In this document: one piece after another, positions 1-7,770 of the stretch
How positions within the stretch are numbered: the first letter of the stretch is position 1
Layout of the letters: each line of letters begins with the position of its first letter
Source of the DNA: Streptococcaceae bacterium
GTDB taxonomy: Bacteria; Bacillota; Bacilli; Lactobacillales; Streptococcaceae
NCBI GenBank assembly: GCA_031270215.1
Contig: JAISYB010000042.1
Span: forward strand, 1-36,534
Direction of reading: 5' to 3'
DNA length: 36,534 nucleotides
The notes under the pieces: generated by a model
Database searches by the model: none
Seen by the model: the letters and a program-made list of their open reading frames with translations, nothing else
What the model was told of the DNA's origin: nothing
Program-made: the position numbers and the translations under genes

Positions 1-588
1 AAAGCTATCGCCACGCATTGCATTGACACCTTTTGATACAACTTTTAATGCATCGATATCAAGTCCTGAGTCAATTTCATCTAAAATAGCAAACGTTGGC
101 TCTAGCATTAGGAGCTGCAAAATCTCATTACGCTTTTTTTCTCCCCCGGAAAACCCTTCATTTAAATAACGCTCTGCCATTTCCTCTGGCATATTTAACA
201 AATCCATCTTTTCATCGAGCTTAGTGATAAAATCAATGACTGAAATTTTATCATCTTCACCACGCTTAGCATTAATCGCTGCCCGCATAAATTCAGCATT
301 GGTAATCCCTGGAATTTCTGATGGGTATTGCATTGCCAAAAACAACCCTAAACGCGCACGCTCATCAACTTCAAGCTCTAAGATGTTTTCGCCATCTAAA
401 AGAACTTCACCACGAGTCACCTCGTAATTGGGATTTCCCATAATTGCCGCTGACAGGGTTGACTTCCCAGTACCATTTGGCCCCATAATCGCATGGATTT
501 CTCCAGTTTTCATGGTTAAATTAACACCCTTTAAAATTTCCTTTTCCTCAATTTTGACGTGCAAATCTTTGATTTCTAAAACAGACAT
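1..588 (-). CDS. sufC: Fe-S cluster assembly ATPase SufC (3' end cut by window edge)
   Basis: SufC is the cytoplasmic ABC-type ATPase of the SufBCD scaffold that builds Fe-S clusters. About 196 residues are visible, starting MSVLEIKDLHVKIE. A Walker A loop (GPNGTGKST) lies near residue 36, the segment YPSEIPGI is typical of SufC, the signature reads GFSGGEKKR (instead of the usual LSGGQ), and Walker B is FAILDEIDSGLDID. The frame runs off the window at base 1, so roughly the last 55-60 residues are missing. The ATG at 588 follows GGAGGAGTT, a strong ribosome binding site. The gene is first in its transcript and presumably followed by sufD-sufS-sufU-sufB outside the window. The nearby aconitase is a likely Fe-S client, which is inference. 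Confidence 0.95.
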   Translation of the reverse strand, partial: MSVLEIKDLHVKIEEKEILKGVNLTMKTGEIHAIMGPNGTGKSTLSAAIMGNPNYEVTRGEVLLDGENILELEVDERARLGLFLAMQYPSEIPGITNAEFMRAAINAKRGEDDKISVIDFITKLDEKMDLLNMPEEMAERYLNEGFSGGEKKRNEILQLLMLEPTFAILDEIDSGLDIDALKVVSKGVNAMRGDSF

Positions 589-650
589 AACTCCTCCTAT
601 AATCGCAAAGGCGGCTTTCTTGTACCGCTTGCCAGATAATCGCTAAATTC

Positions 651-680
651 ATCATATCACTTATTGAAAATCGATTTCAA
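651..680 (-). promoter_or_regulatory. Promoter of suf operon with overlapping palindrome
   Basis: On the minus strand TTGAAA (675-680) is followed after 18 nt by TATGAT (651-656), which also carries the TG of an extended -10. The near-perfect palindrome TTGAAAATCGATTTCAA (664-680) covers the -35 element and is a plausible repressor or activator site. Assignment to sufC is by position: it is the only promoter-like match between sufC and the next gene upstream. Confidence 0.6.
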
Positions 681-843
681 GGTTGATGCTCCATACATTT
701 GATATTATTGTATATCAGCCTGTCAATCAATACTGATTAGTTAAGTATAAAGGTTAAAGTTGGATAAAAAAGAACCTGTAAATCAACAAAAGTGACTGAG
801 CCAGCTAATAAAATGAAAATGAAACAGCGGCGTAGAAAAGACA

Positions 844-877
844 AAATACCCCGTCACCTGAAGCGACCGAGTATTTA
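844..877 (-). terminator. Probable terminator of the small 90-residue gene
   Basis: A G/C-containing hairpin (AAATACTC on one arm, GGGTATTT on the other, minus strand) lies just after the stop codon at 884 and is followed by a T-rich stretch. The stem is imperfect in the middle, so this is a moderate call. Confidence 0.45.
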
Positions 878-883
878 ATCATT

Positions 884-1156
884 TTAGTAGCCCTTTGCAC
901 GCCATTTAATGGTGTGACGCGTTGGTCGATTTGTAGCTAATTTTTTACGTACACCATTCTTGTCAATTCTAACTTCAACTCGATAATGCTCGTTTTGGCT
1001 AATGTCGTAAATCTTCTCCGCAGAAGATGTCACCGTTGTCTTGGTTTTATTTGCCAAATCCTTAGCCAAATCAGGAACATCCTTAGCTTTCTGGGCAACA
1101 TCACTGGCGATTGCTTTCGCTTTTTGGGCAACTTCATTCAACTTATCTAATGGCAT
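884..1156 (-). CDS. Small amphipathic protein of unknown function, 90 aa
   Basis: I do not recognise a family. The ATG at 1156 sits 6 nt after AAGGAGG, a very good ribosome binding site, which argues for a real gene. Residues 1-50 are Ala/Lys-rich with the repeated unit AQKAK (residues 10-14 and 21-25) and look like one long amphipathic helix resembling membrane-surface or desiccation-type (LEA/YtxH-like) helices. Residues 55-90 are basic and beta-prone (HYRVEVRIDKNGVRKK). There is no signal peptide, membrane span or cysteine. It stands alone between the DUF1129 gene and the suf operon, with its own hairpin downstream. A role in envelope stress or nucleic-acid binding would be a guess. Confidence 0.7.
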   Translation of the reverse strand: MPLDKLNEVAQKAKAIASDVAQKAKDVPDLAKDLANKTKTTVTSSAEKIYDISQNEHYRVEVRIDKNGVRKKLATNRPTRHTIKWRAKGY

Positions 1157-1237
1157 TGCAAGCCTCCTTATCCTTGATACCTTTTATCATACGCCAAAAC
1201 ATCAGCTTTGACAAAAGATAGCACTGCTGTGAAACGA

Positions 1238-1936
1238 TTATCGTTGCGCCATCATAGCACTTGCGATATTATACTTTTTCTTAAGATACCAGCGGACAGC
1301 TAGCGAGATTGCACCAATAGCTAGCGCCAAAACAGCGTTTAGATTAGGATTAATTGCCTTTGGTAATAATGAAACCAGACCAAACAACAACATCCACACA
1401 AACATTGCAAATATCAGGATAACAATCGCCTTAATCCACTCCTTTCGTGTTTTCTTTGTCATCTCAACACGATAAAAATATTGATACATCAGATAAAAGA
1501 CAAAGCCGCCTGATGCCGCCATCACAACTATTGACAAAAGTCCGTAGTTTGCTTTTTGAGCATTTTTAGAAAACATCATCATTGCGCCATTCATAATCGT
1601 TAAAAGCCCAAGTAAAAGCAACGAGCTATCAAGCCACATCAACCACATCGTTGTGTTTTCAGCGCCTCGCACCTGTGATGTGGTGCTGCTACTTGAAGCC
1701 GCATATTCGCTAACCGTGCCAAAAATTTTCCGAGCTGAGATTCCTTTCTTTTGATTCTCAACAATCACTGGCAAAATTTCCCTTAATATTTCCGTAATCT
1801 CCAATTCTGTTTTTCCAGAAGATTGCAGCTTTCTCTTCAAATCAAAGATATAATCATCATTCTTTTTTGTCAATTTAGACAATAATTCGTCGACATTAAC
1901 TACTTCGGGCTGGTTTTCCACTTCTTTTTTACTCAA
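1238..1936 (-). CDS. DUF1129-family membrane protein
   Basis: The protein has a charged N-terminal cytoplasmic region (about residues 1-85: SKKEVENQ, then a helical stretch with LREILPVIVENQKKG) followed by four hydrophobic segments (near LLLLGLLTIMNG, LLSIVVMAASGG, IVILIFAMFVWML and AVLALAIGAISLAV). This matches the DUF1129 layout common in Lactobacillales; function is unknown. I choose the TTG at 1936 as start because AAGGAG stands 6 nt before it, giving MSKKEVENQ. A longer reading from the ATG at 1981 would overlap the end of ychF and has no ribosome binding site. The SD overlaps the ychF stop codon (TAAGGAG), so translation is probably coupled to ychF. Confidence 0.8.
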   Translation of the reverse strand: MSKKEVENQPEVVNVDELLSKLTKKNDDYIFDLKRKLQSSGKTELEITEILREILPVIVENQKKGISARKIFGTVSEYAASSSSTTSQVRGAENTTMWLMWLDSSLLLLGLLTIMNGAMMMFSKNAQKANYGLLSIVVMAASGGFVFYLMYQYFYRVEMTKKTRKEWIKAIVILIFAMFVWMLLFGLVSLLPKAINPNLNAVLALAIGAISLAVRWYLKKKYNIASAMMAQR

Positions 1937-1946
1937 TTTACGCTCC

Positions 1947-3047
1947 TTAAACATTAAATCTAAATTCCATGATATCGCCATCTTGCACCAGATACTCTTT
2001 CCCCTCTAAACGAACACGTCCAGCTTCCTTAGCTGCCTGCATACTACCATAATGACTTAAATCGTCAAATGATACCGTTTCAGCACGAATAAAGCCACGT
2101 TCAAAATCCGAATGAATAATGCCAGCCGTTTCCGGCGCTTTCATTCCCTGCTTAAACGTCCAAGCACGCACTTCTTTTTCCCCTGCGGTAAAGTATGTCG
2201 CTAATCCGAGTAAATGATACGCCGCACGTGTTAATTGATCAACACCACTTTCTTTGAGTCCCATTGCCTCTAGGAACTCTTTGCGCTCATCATCTTCAAG
2301 CTCGGCAATCTCTTCTTCTGCACGTGCCGAGATAACGACAACTTCTGCGTTTTCCGTATCTGCGAATTGACGGATTTGCTTAACATAATCAATCGCATCA
2401 GGACTAGCGACCTCGTCCTCTGCGACATTTGCCACATATAACACCGGCTTTGTCGTGAGCAAAAAGAAAGTCTTGGCAATCTTTCGCTCGTCATCAGTCA
2501 ATTCAACCGTCCTTGCTGAAAGTCCTTCTTCCAACGCCTGCTTCAGCTTAGTCATCACATGAAGCTCAGCGACAGCAGTCTTTTCCTTTGTTCGTGCAAT
2601 TTTCTCGACACGTGTGTAACGCTTGTTAATTGAATCAAGGTCAGCCAAGATTAATTCCAGATTAATCACCTCAATGTCGTCCAGCGGATTAATCCGCCCC
2701 TCAACGTGAGTGATATTTTCATCATCAAAAGCACGAACAACATGAACAATCGCATCTACCTCACGAATATTCGCCAAGAATTTATTGCCCAGTCCCTCAC
2801 CCTTACTGGCACCCTTAACAATTCCGGCAATATCTGTAAATTCAAAGGTTGTCGGCACCGTTTTCTTCGGTTTAACCAGCTCGGTCAAACGATTTAAACG
2901 TGCATCTGGCACTTCAACCATGCCAACATTCGGATCAATTGTTGCAAAAGGATAATTGGCAGCCTCTGCACCCGCCTTAGTAATTGCATTAAATAACGTT
3001 GATTTCCCAACATTTGGCAAACCAACAATTCCAGCTGTTAAAGCCAT
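1947..3047 (-). CDS. ychF: Ribosome-associated ATPase YchF (Obg family)
   Basis: YchF (OLA1 family) is a universally conserved P-loop NTPase that binds ribosomes and, unlike most of its GTPase relatives, prefers ATP. The 366 residues are full length. Visible are the G1 loop GLPNVGKST (about 8-16), [10 protein letters not shown], the G3 [14 protein letters not shown], the altered G4 region (YVANVAEDE instead of NKxD, which fits ATP use), a central coiled-coil insertion and a C-terminal TGS domain ending MEFRFNV. The ATG at 3047 follows AGGAGGAATT. It lies 33 nt downstream of the DUF951 gene and its stop codon forms part of the SD of the DUF1129 gene, so the three genes look like one operon. 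Confidence 0.96.
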   Translation of the reverse strand: MALTAGIVGLPNVGKSTLFNAITKAGAEAANYPFATIDPNVGMVEVPDARLNRLTELVKPKKTVPTTFEFTDIAGIVKGASKGEGLGNKFLANIREVDAIVHVVRAFDDENITHVEGRINPLDDIEVINLELILADLDSINKRYTRVEKIARTKEKTAVAELHVMTKLKQALEEGLSARTVELTDDERKIAKTFFLLTTKPVLYVANVAEDEVASPDAIDYVKQIRQFADTENAEVVVISARAEEEIAELEDDERKEFLEAMGLKESGVDQLTRAAYHLLGLATYFTAGEKEVRAWTFKQGMKAPETAGIIHSDFERGFIRAETVSFDDLSHYGSMQAAKEAGRVRLEGKEYLVQDGDIMEFRFNV

Positions 3048-3080
3048 AATTCCTCCTATTTATAACACTTAATCAAAGAT

Positions 3081-3293
3081 TTAACGACCATCGGTCGCCT
3101 TGAGCAGCACTTTTTTCAGCTTCTTGTTAAAATCATGCCGCCCCATCATCACTACGTGTTGACAATTTGTGCAGCGAATTTTGATGTCTGCTCCTAGTCT
3201 AATGACCTCCCAGGCATTTGCTTTTTTGCCTGTTTGCTTGACGACACAGGCATGCGCCTTCTTCATTTCGACAATATCACCTAATTCGTACAT
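3081..3293 (-). CDS. DUF951 family protein
   Basis: This 70-residue protein begins MYELGDIVEMKKAHAC and contains the conserved CTNC pair near residues 42-45 and the GRHDF segment typical of DUF951. The family is widespread in Firmicutes beside ychF, and function is unknown; a nucleic-acid binding role has been guessed from its size and basic tail (NKKLKKVLLK). The start is the ATG at 3293 after AGGAGGAATC; an upstream reading from 3320 would place the SD inside the coding region. In many relatives a parB/spo0J gene lies just upstream, but here a promoter and a 400-bp non-coding region take that place. Confidence 0.9.
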   Translation of the reverse strand: MYELGDIVEMKKAHACVVKQTGKKANAWEVIRLGADIKIRCTNCQHVVMMGRHDFNKKLKKVLLKATDGR

Positions 3294-3326
3294 GATTCCT
3301 CCTAAAAACTCTACTCTCAACTTCTT

Positions 3327-3355
3327 ATTTTACGTTGTAACGTAAAGTAAGTCAA
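3327..3355 (-). promoter_or_regulatory. Promoter of the DUF951-ychF-DUF1129 operon with a palindromic operator
   Basis: The minus strand reads TTGACT (3350-3355), a 17-nt spacer, then TAAAAT (3327-3332). The spacer and -10 contain the palindrome TTTACGTTGTAACGTAAA (3329-3346), with two perfect 8-nt arms around a GT centre. A repressor bound there would block RNA polymerase. The promoter match is strong; the operator role is inference. Confidence 0.75.
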
Positions 3356-3470
3356 ACGCCCTATTTAAAGCACCCTCAGCCATTTTATTAAATAATTTTA
3401 GCCTATTAGAAAAATATTTTGATGTTTTTTTTGAAAAATTTGAGCATTATGCTTTAAATTATTAATCAAT

Positions 3471-3480
3471 TTGGTATAAT
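3471..3480 (+). promoter_or_regulatory. Extended -10 promoter for plus-strand small RNA
   Basis: TTGGTATAAT contains a perfect TATAAT (3475-3480) preceded by TG one base upstream. The -35 region (about 3452-3457) is poor, as expected for an extended -10 promoter. It faces away from all flanking genes and reads only into the structured 3487-3640 segment. Confidence 0.65.
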
Positions 3481-3486
3481 GGTGTT

Positions 3487-3640
3487 AGTCAGTAAAGTAA
3501 TTTACTGTTAGATGATTGGGTTACTCCCCTTTCCCTTTCATTTTACCCTTTTTTGACTACTGATATTGACCTAGTAGCATACAAAGTTCCCCTCATAACG
3601 CTTTGTATATTACGCGGACGGCAATATTGGTAGTTTTTTT
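3487..3640 (+). ncRNA. Candidate C-rich regulatory small RNA
   Basis: A roughly 154-nt transcript is predicted from an extended -10 promoter to a U tract (3635-3640). It starts with a perfect hairpin (CAGTAAA 3490-3496 with TTTACTG 3501-3507). A linker follows that is rich in pyrimidines, with CTCCCC at 3524-3529 and TTTCCC just after. It ends in a long two-tier stem: 3556-3568 pairs with 3622-3634 over 13 positions including two G-U pairs, and inside it ATACAAAG (3579-3586) pairs perfectly with CTTTGTAT (3601-3608). The apical loop shows TTCCCCTC (3587-3594). Unpaired CCCC-type motifs are the seed type of several Firmicutes sRNAs (RsaE, LhrC, csRNAs) that cover purine-rich SD sequences. No known family was recognised. 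No open frame of note lies inside. Confidence 0.6.
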
Positions 3641-3674
3641 ATTGCTCAATAGCGTTTCTTAAAACATTTAAGTT

Positions 3675-3709
3675 AAAACACTCCGCCTAAAAAATATCGG
3701 AGTGTTTTT
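3675..3709. terminator. Bidirectional terminator between ecfT and the small RNA
   Basis: AACACTCCG (3677-3685) pairs perfectly with CGGAGTGTT (3698-3706), extendable to 11 bp by flanking A/T pairs, with T runs on both strands. It serves ecfT on the minus strand and could back up the small RNA terminator on the plus strand. Confidence 0.8.
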
Positions 3710-3726
3710 AGATTTTCAACTTATTT

Positions 3727-4524
3727 TTACTTTCTAACCAGAATGAGTAGCACGGTAACCACCGCTAAAATGAGCAGCACAGCCGTATCACGCAATTTCC
3801 ATTCCAATTTGCGATAGCGTGTTCTTCCTTCGCCACCTTGGTAGCCTCTTGCTTCCATTGCTGTTGCTAATTCATCAGCACGCTTAAAGCTGCTGACAAA
3901 CAAAGGGATAAGTAACGGAATAATCGCTTTGACCTTTTGAATTAAACTGCCTTCCCCAAAATCAACACCGCGCGAGCGTTGAGCATTCATAATCTTCTCT
4001 GTTTCATCCATTAAGGTTGGCACAAAGCGTAGTGAGATTGATAACATCAGACTAATCTCATGCACTGGTACTTTAAATCTTTTCAATGGATTCATCAAGC
4101 TTTCAAACGCATCAGACATCTCAAGCGGAGCCGTTGTCAAGGTTAACAAGGTCGAAAAGAAGATGATTAGGATAAAGCGTAGAAAAATTAGCGCTGAATT
4201 TTCTAATCCAAACTGTGTAATCTGGATAAAGCCAAATTTGAAATAAACCTTGCCACCGACAGTAAAAATCATTTGCAAACCAACAGTCAGCAAAATTAAA
4301 AGCAGCATCGGCTTCACACCCCGCAAAAAGAATGAAAAGCTAATCCTTGAAGCGATAATTGCAGTCAAGGTCAAAACAGTTAAAACAAAGAAAGCCGCGA
4401 AATTATTTGCTAAAAATATAATCACAATAAAGAAAAACGTCGCTAACATTTTAGCTCTTGGATCCATCCGGTGAATAAGAGAGTCAATCGGAATGTAACG
4501 CCCAAGGATTAATTTATCCATCAT
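3727..4524 (-). CDS. ecfT: ECF transporter transmembrane subunit EcfT
   Basis: EcfT is the membrane scaffold of energy-coupling factor transporters: it links the two ATPases to exchangeable vitamin- or metal-binding S components. The 265 residues give several hydrophobic helices (near [39 protein letters not shown] and a C-terminal [13 protein letters not shown]). The long cytoplasmic coupling domain holds the two motifs that dock on EcfA: SRG in QRSRGVDF and ARG in EARGYQGG. The first reads SRG rather than the usual ARG. The start ATG at 4524 overlaps the end of ecfA2 by 11 nt and follows GGGAGG. No S component gene lies nearby, as expected for a shared (group II) module. Confidence 0.93.
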   Translation of the reverse strand: MMDKLILGRYIPIDSLIHRMDPRAKMLATFFFIVIIFLANNFAAFFVLTVLTLTAIIASRISFSFFLRGVKPMLLLILLTVGLQMIFTVGGKVYFKFGFIQITQFGLENSALIFLRFILIIFFSTLLTLTTAPLEMSDAFESLMNPLKRFKVPVHEISLMLSISLRFVPTLMDETEKIMNAQRSRGVDFGEGSLIQKVKAIIPLLIPLFVSSFKRADELATAMEARGYQGGEGRTRYRKLEWKLRDTAVLLILAVVTVLLILVRK

Positions 4525-5374
4525 GGTGCATACCTCCCTTTAATTCTGCGATTAACTCTGGTAAAGTAACCGGTAAAATATCAAACTTAAAGCCTTTGTC
4601 TTGCAAACCTTTGGCAAAGTCGGTCACTTGTGGCACTCCGAGTTGCTTTTCTTTTAGCCAAGCAACCTCCTGAAAAACCGCCTTAGGCTTACCGGATTTA
4701 ATCACGCGCCCCTGCTCCAAGACATAAAGATAATCTGCAAAGTCTGCTACATCGTCCATCAGATGTGTGACTAAAACAACACTAAGCCCCGTTTTCTTGT
4801 ATAGCTGATAAAACATTGTCATCATTTCATGACGTCCTTTTGGGTCAAGTCCTGCAGTCGGCTCGTCCAAGACCAATACTTCTGGATTCATTGCTAAAAC
4901 TCCGGCAATCGCCACACGGCGCATTTGACCACCAGAGAGTTCAAATGGCGAACGTTCAAATAAATCCTTTGAAATGCCGACAATTTCCAATTTTTCAGCC
5001 GCAATCCGCAACGCGTCCTCTTTAGAAACTCCGAAATTTTGCGGCCCAAAGGCAACATCTTTTAACACAGTTTCATCAAATAACTGCGCTTCTGGAAATT
5101 GAAAAACAATTCCCACTTTTTTACGAATCGCTTTGAGTTTGCGGTTGTCAACGTCAGTCGTAATCGTGAAATCGCCAATCACTACTCTGCCAGCATTTGG
5201 CTTTAAAAGACCATTTAAATGTTGTAGCAAAGTCGATTTGCCAGAACCAGTATGTCCAACAATTGCTGTATAGCTCTCGTCTGGAATGGCTAAATCAATA
5301 CCAAACAACGCTTTACTTTCAAATGGTGTCCCCGGCTGATAAGTAAAATCTACTTGTTCAAACTGAATTGCCAT
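4514..5374 (-). CDS. ecfA2: ECF transporter ATPase EcfA2
   Basis: This is the second ATPase of the ECF module. The 286 residues show Walker [10 protein letters not shown] (about 41-49), a Q-loop FQFPEAQLF, signature LSGGQMRR, Walker [14 protein letters not shown] and the switch histidine in VLVTHLM. The C-terminal extension ([14 protein letters not shown]) is typical of EcfA subunits. The ATG at 5374 lies inside the last 25 nt of ecfA1 and its end overlaps ecfT, so the three genes are translationally linked. Confidence 0.94.
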   Translation of the reverse strand: MAIQFEQVDFTYQPGTPFESKALFGIDLAIPDESYTAIVGHTGSGKSTLLQHLNGLLKPNAGRVVIGDFTITTDVDNRKLKAIRKKVGIVFQFPEAQLFDETVLKDVAFGPQNFGVSKEDALRIAAEKLEIVGISKDLFERSPFELSGGQMRRVAIAGVLAMNPEVLVLDEPTAGLDPKGRHEMMTMFYQLYKKTGLSVVLVTHLMDDVADFADYLYVLEQGRVIKSGKPKAVFQEVAWLKEKQLGVPQVTDFAKGLQDKGFKFDILPVTLPELIAELKGGMHHDG

Positions 5375-6180
5375 AAAAAATCCACCATCTCTTCCTCTGT
5401 CAAATAACCAGCTGGTACGGGTAAGCCAGCTTTTTGCAACTCCCGCTTAATCTTTTCTGTTAATGGAATATCTAAACCTAAACTAATCAATGATTCTCCC
5501 TGCACAAAAATCTCAGCGGGCGTCCCGCTCGTCAAGATTTTCCCTTCCTTCATGACAATAATTTTGTCCGCAAGGGCTGCCTCATCAATATCATGCGTAA
5601 TTGAAATGACCGTCAAATCCCGCTCTGCTTTAATCTCACGAACGATTTGGACGACTTCCTTTCTCCCTTTGGGATCAAGCATACTGGTTGCTTCATCTAA
5701 GATGATAACCTTTGGCGCAAGCGCCACAACACCGGCAATTGCCACACGCTGTTTTTGCCCTCCAGAAAGACGTGCAGGCTCCTTTTTCTTAAAATCCTGC
5801 ATACCAACTCTTTGTAAAGCACTTGCCACACGCACTAGCATTTCTTCACGTGGAATCCCTTGATTTTCCAATCCAAATGCGACATCGTCTTCGACCGTTG
5901 AGCCAACAAATTGATTATCCGGATTTTGAAAAACCATACCGATCTTTTTGCGCAGCTCCCAGACATTTTCATGTGTCATAACATCTCCATCGATGATGAC
6001 ATTGCCTTCCTCAGCTTCTATTAAACCGTCAATGATTTTAGCAGCCGTTGATTTACCCGATCCATTATGACCGATAATTGCGACCCACTCACCTGCTGCA
6101 ATCGAGATAGAAACATCTTTTAACGCATAGCTTGCCGAGTCATTACTGTATTTAAACGAAATATTTTTTAATTTTATCAT
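5350..6180 (-). CDS. ecfA1: ECF transporter ATPase EcfA1
   Basis: This is the first ATPase of the ECF module, hydrolysing ATP to drive vitamin or ion uptake via EcfT and an S component. The 276 residues include Walker [11 protein letters not shown]-loop FQNPDNQ, signature LSGGQKQR, Walker [14 protein letters not shown] and H-loop ITHDIDEA, followed by an EcfA-type C-terminus. I start at the ATG at 6180, 6 nt after AGAGG; the TTG at 6186 would abut the SD. In many Lactobacillales ecfA1-ecfA2-ecfT directly follow rplQ; here rplQ is about 20 kb away. Confidence 0.94.
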   Translation of the reverse strand: MIKLKNISFKYSNDSASYALKDVSISIAAGEWVAIIGHNGSGKSTAAKIIDGLIEAEEGNVIIDGDVMTHENVWELRKKIGMVFQNPDNQFVGSTVEDDVAFGLENQGIPREEMLVRVASALQRVGMQDFKKKEPARLSGGQKQRVAIAGVVALAPKVIILDEATSMLDPKGRKEVVQIVREIKAERDLTVISITHDIDEAALADKIIVMKEGKILTSGTPAEIFVQGESLISLGLDIPLTEKIKRELQKAGLPVPAGYLTEEEMVDFLWQFSLNK

Positions 6181-6209
6181 ACGCAACCTCTATCTTTTTA
6201 TCTTTGAAA

Positions 6210-6218
6210 ATTATAACA
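6210..6218 (-). promoter_or_regulatory. Promoter of ecfA1-ecfA2-ecfT
   Basis: The minus strand reads TGTTATAAT: a perfect TATAAT (6210-6215) with an extended -10 TG. No good -35 is seen. It lies 30 nt upstream of ecfA1 and shows that the module has its own promoter rather than depending on the ribosomal operon. Confidence 0.6.
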
Positions 6219-6384
6219 TAAAGGCGCCCAATCGTCTTAAAAGGATGACATTAAAGCTTATTTTTTGACTACAGCTGCGACCTCTTACGGAATTTTCGGC
6301 ATTTCCATGTTAAATTACCCTGATAAATGAAGAATGTTACCGCAATACTTGACTTGTACTTCAATTACTCAAGCTGCTAAATCC

Positions 6385-6415
6385 AAAAGAACGCCCTCAC
6401 GAGAGGCGCGTTCTG
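6385..6415 (-). terminator. Terminator of the CHAP hydrolase gene
   Basis: The minus strand forms a hairpin AGAACGCGCCTC / GAGGGCGTTCT with one bulge and a four-base TCGT loop, followed by TTTT. It begins 12 nt after the stop codon at 6427. Confidence 0.7.
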
Positions 6416-6426
6416 ACGTTTTATTA

Positions 6427-7596
6427 TTATCTTGGGTAGATATAGGTTACAACACCTTGACAATTTGTTGGGTTAAACCAACCGCGATAATTACCAATCG
6501 TTACATAACCTGCATAGTTTGACTCTTTAACCTGAATACTCTCACTACTCTGAACAGCAACAACGACTGCGACATGTCCCCAGCCACCATCATTCCATGA
6601 TGCGATAGCGCCAACCATTGGCTCACTACCGGTTCTAAAACCATCGCTTCTTGCGTTTGCTGCCCATTGTCCACCATTACCCCAGTTATTACCAGCCCAC
6701 GGTGCTAGCTCTTTAGCGCCCCATGTACATTGCCCAACTGGATAGGAATTACCAGGAGACGGCGTTGGTGTTGGAGTGGGGGTCGGTGTTGGCGTTGGTG
6801 TTCCTCCGCCACTATCCGGAGTGTTGCTGCTACTTCCTCCACCACTATTATTATCATTGCCTGTATCTGGTATAACATTTTGCTGTCTTGCTGCTTCTTC
6901 TTGAGCTGCTTGTTGTGCTTCTGCCTCAGCTTCTGCCTTTTGAGCCAATAAGGCTGCCTTATCACCCTCAGCAGTCGCTTTCTCAGCCGCAAGATTTAAT
7001 TGTGCTGCTTTTAATTCAGCCTGCTTTGTTTTTAGGCTCGCTGATTGTTCAGCAAGTTTTTGTTGATTTTCAAAGTTTTTAGCATCCTTTTCCTGTGCAG
7101 CCTTAGCTTTGGCTTGGATTGCTTCTTTATCCTTTTTCTGACGCTCAACCATTTCTTTATTGGCTGATACGATTTTATTAACTGCTTGGATACGCGTAAT
7201 CGCATCTGAAATCGAGCTTGAAGACAGCATCACATCAACATAGTTCGTTGCCGATTTATTAGTTTGAACTGAACGTGCTTGCTTTTCTAAGACCTTAGAG
7301 CGCTCAACGATTTTTGAAGAAAGCTTGAATACTTCCTCGTTTAGCTTTTTAGTTTCAGCAGCTAATTTTTCGCTCTCAGCCTTTAATGCTGTTGATTGTG
7401 ATTCGATATTTAAAATTTGTGTTTCTAATGTATCAACTTGTGTTTGTGCTTCTGCCTGCTGCGCAGTTAGACCACTAATCTTGCTATTTTGTGCTGCAAT
7501 CTTCTGATCTGTATCATTAGCGCTGGCTGTAATCGGTGCTGCTGCTGATAACACTAATGTGCTAAGAAGCGCAACCGACAAAATCTTCTTCTTCAT
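6427..7596 (-). CDS. Secreted CHAP-domain peptidoglycan hydrolase, PcsB/SagA-like
   Basis: The 389-residue precursor has a signal peptide (MKKKILSVALLSTLVLS, probable cut near ASA-N at 26), a long coiled coil (about 27-235, rich in Ala/Lys/Glu/Gln) and a disordered Gly/Ser linker. A run of Pro-Thr pairs (about 265-280) leads to a CHAP domain (about 285-389). The catalytic pair is visible: Cys290 in VGQCTWGAK and His341 in WGHVAVV. This is the architecture of PcsB (streptococci) and SagA (enterococci), which split septal peptidoglycan under FtsEX control in the studied cases. Position directly after mreC-mreD matches the order seen in those genera. The ATG at 7596 follows GGAGG at a rather long 12-nt spacing. 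Confidence 0.92.
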   Translation of the reverse strand: MKKKILSVALLSTLVLSAAAPITASANDTDQKIAAQNSKISGLTAQQAEAQTQVDTLETQILNIESQSTALKAESEKLAAETKKLNEEVFKLSSKIVERSKVLEKQARSVQTNKSATNYVDVMLSSSSISDAITRIQAVNKIVSANKEMVERQKKDKEAIQAKAKAAQEKDAKNFENQQKLAEQSASLKTKQAELKAAQLNLAAEKATAEGDKAALLAQKAEAEAEAQQAAQEEAARQQNVIPDTGNDNNSGGGSSSNTPDSGGGTPTPTPTPTPTPTPSPGNSYPVGQCTWGAKELAPWAGNNWGNGGQWAANARSDGFRTGSEPMVGAIASWNDGGWGHVAVVVAVQSSESIQVKESNYAGYVTIGNYRGWFNPTNCQGVVTYIYPR

Positions 7597-7668
7597 ATCT
7601 ATCTATAACCTCCGTCAAATTATTCACGAATTATTTTTTCCTCAATACCCTTTTTCGTTAGCATAACA

Positions 7669-7718
7669 ATATTAACACAATAATATCTCATTTCATGTCA
7701 ATATGGATTACAATTACA
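7669..7718 (-). promoter_or_regulatory. Upstream regulatory region of the CHAP hydrolase gene
   Basis: On the minus strand a direct repeat TGTAATTGTAAT (7707-7718) stands a few bases upstream of a consensus TTGACA (7696-7701). Downstream are two possible -10 elements (TATTAT at 7680-7685, TAATAT with extended TG at 7669-7674), neither at the ideal distance. TGTAAT units resemble half-sites of WalR, the regulator of pcsB-like genes, but the known motif spaces two units 11 nt apart, so WalR control is only a possibility. Confidence 0.35.
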
Positions 7719-7770
7719 TTTCAAAAGTTACTTTTCCCGAAACATATCGTATTATTTTATTTTAACAAAG

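Noticed and set aside
3510-3540. AAAGGGGAGTAAC on the minus strand, reminiscent of the start of the yybP-ykoY manganese riboswitch
   Set aside because: The other conserved helices and loops of that riboswitch are not present downstream, and the next minus-strand gene (DUF951) has a closer, convincing promoter. The plus-strand small RNA explains the segment better.
6740-6815. Hexamer repeat (GGTGTT-type) in the CHAP hydrolase linker as a phase-variable tract
   Set aside because: Units are 3n long, so length change would only alter the Pro-Thr linker and not switch the gene off.
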